From positions 1 through 5,514 of the forward strand of contig CAYGFI010000249.1 of assembly GCA_964349045.1 (NCBI GenBank): 5,514 bases of DNA. Direction: 5' to 3'. This document shows, in pieces, positions 5,343-5,514 of this stretch. Under the pieces are notes generated by a model. The model saw only the letters and a list, made by a program, of their open reading frames with translations. It did not search any database and had not been told where the DNA came from. How positions within the stretch are numbered: position 1 is the stretch's first letter; each line of letters begins with the position of its first letter. Source of the DNA: JACJXF01 sp964349045 (GTDB taxonomy: Bacteria; Bacteroidota; Bacteroidia; Bacteroidales; GCA-2748055). The translations under genes and the position numbers were made by a program.

Positions 5343-5362
5343 TTTTATTTTATTTTTTGGTT

Positions 5363-5397
5363 AAAAAAAAAGCTCCTCACAAATTTTGTGAAGAGCT
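5363..5397 (-). terminator. Attenuator terminator before the OsmC-family gene
   Basis: On the minus strand AGCTCTTCACAAA pairs with TTTGTGAGGAGCT (up to 13 bp, one T-G wobble; the top pairs must open to make a loop), followed by nine T. The wobble becomes an A-C mismatch if read from the plus strand, so the signal is directional. It starts 33 nt after the stop of leader 2 and ends 21 nt before the osmC-like ATG. Confidence 0.88.
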
Positions 5398-5430
5398 GTA
5401 TGATTTATTAATTTAATCTACTTTAAATAA

Positions 5431-5493
5431 CTAACAAAGCATGATATCACCCTCCACATGTTGTATCAACATACAGCAACACATACATATCAT
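5431..5493 (-). CDS. Cysteine-rich leader peptide 2 (attenuator ORF)
   Basis: A 20-residue ORF, MICMCCCMLIQHVEGDIMLC, with 5 Cys (positions 3, 5, 6, 7 and 20), three of them consecutive; codons are TGT except one TGC. It lies about 90 nt upstream of the osmC-like ATG, followed by an intrinsic terminator. The run of Cys codons sits 15 nt before the GTGGAGGG element (codons 13-15), the layout expected for ribosome-mediated transcription attenuation sensing Cys-tRNA charging. AT-rich sequence (ATAAATAAC) precedes the ATG. The promoter must lie at or beyond the right edge: only 21 nt of upstream sequence are visible. Confidence 0.78.
   Translation of the reverse strand: MICMCCCMLIQHVEGDIMLC
5449..5458 (-). 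promoter_or_regulatory. Antiterminator element of leader 2
   Basis: The minus strand reads TGTGGAGGGT, which can pair with GCTCTTCACA in the 5' arm of the terminator at 5397-5363 (10 positions, G-T wobbles included). It shares the core GTGGAGGG with leader 1, although the surrounding leader sequences differ. Confidence 0.72.
5458..5472 (-). promoter_or_regulatory. Small hairpin just before the antiterminator of leader 2
   Basis: A perfect 6-bp stem, ATGTTG/CAACAT, has an ATA loop and lies directly between the Cys codon run and GTGGAGGG. It could act as a pause hairpin or guide folding, and a stalled ribosome would melt it. Leader 1 has no clear equivalent, so its role is uncertain. Confidence 0.4.
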
Positions 5494-5514
5494 GTTATTT
5501 ATGGAAAGCGATCT

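Noticed and set aside
5431..5493. Leader 2 as a functional Cys-rich metal-binding peptide
   Set aside because: The terminator placement, the complementary element and the second independent copy before another sulfur gene make a regulatory leader more likely.

Overview
All genes read on the minus strand, so transcription runs from right to left. The window looks like Bacteroidota: AT-rich DNA, A-rich stretches instead of Shine-Dalgarno sites before the starts, and two small-protein families I associate with that phylum (HYC_CC_PP and GDCCVxC). No RNA genes, insertion sequences or CRISPR arrays were found.

Right half (about 2400-5514), a cysteine/sulfur module. In transcription order it holds: a 20-codon cysteine-rich leader ORF (5493-5431) and an intrinsic terminator (5397-5363); an OsmC-family gene (5342-4890); a second cysteine-rich leader ORF (4877-4791) and a second intrinsic terminator (4761-4731); a cystathionine beta-synthase-like gene (4704-3691); and a cystathionine gamma-lyase/gamma-synthase-type gene (3694-2558). 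The last two overlap by 4 nt (ATGA). A hairpin followed by a T-rich run (2449-2406) probably ends the unit. Both leaders carry the 8-mer GTGGAGGG, which is complementary (with G-U wobbles) to the 5' arm of the terminator that follows it. I read this as two copies of a ribosome-mediated cysteine attenuator. When charged Cys-tRNA is scarce, the ribosome would stall at the Cys codons, GTGGAGGG would pair with the terminator arm, and transcription would continue into the sulfur genes. This is the most interesting signal in the window.

Left half (1-2338), a group of small cysteine/histidine-rich proteins typical of Bacteroidota heavy-metal (copper-like) handling regions: a GDCCVxC zinc-ribbon-like protein, a HYC_CC_PP secreted or membrane-anchored protein, an HMA-type metal-binding protein gene that appears broken by several indels, a small heavy-metal-binding-domain (HMBD) protein, a secreted protein with three HMBD repeats, and a SHOCT-type membrane protein running off the left edge.

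The HMA gene has lost its frame in at least two places, and leader 1 may carry a 1-nt indel relative to leader 2. These may be real decay or sequencing errors at homopolymers; the raw reads would decide.
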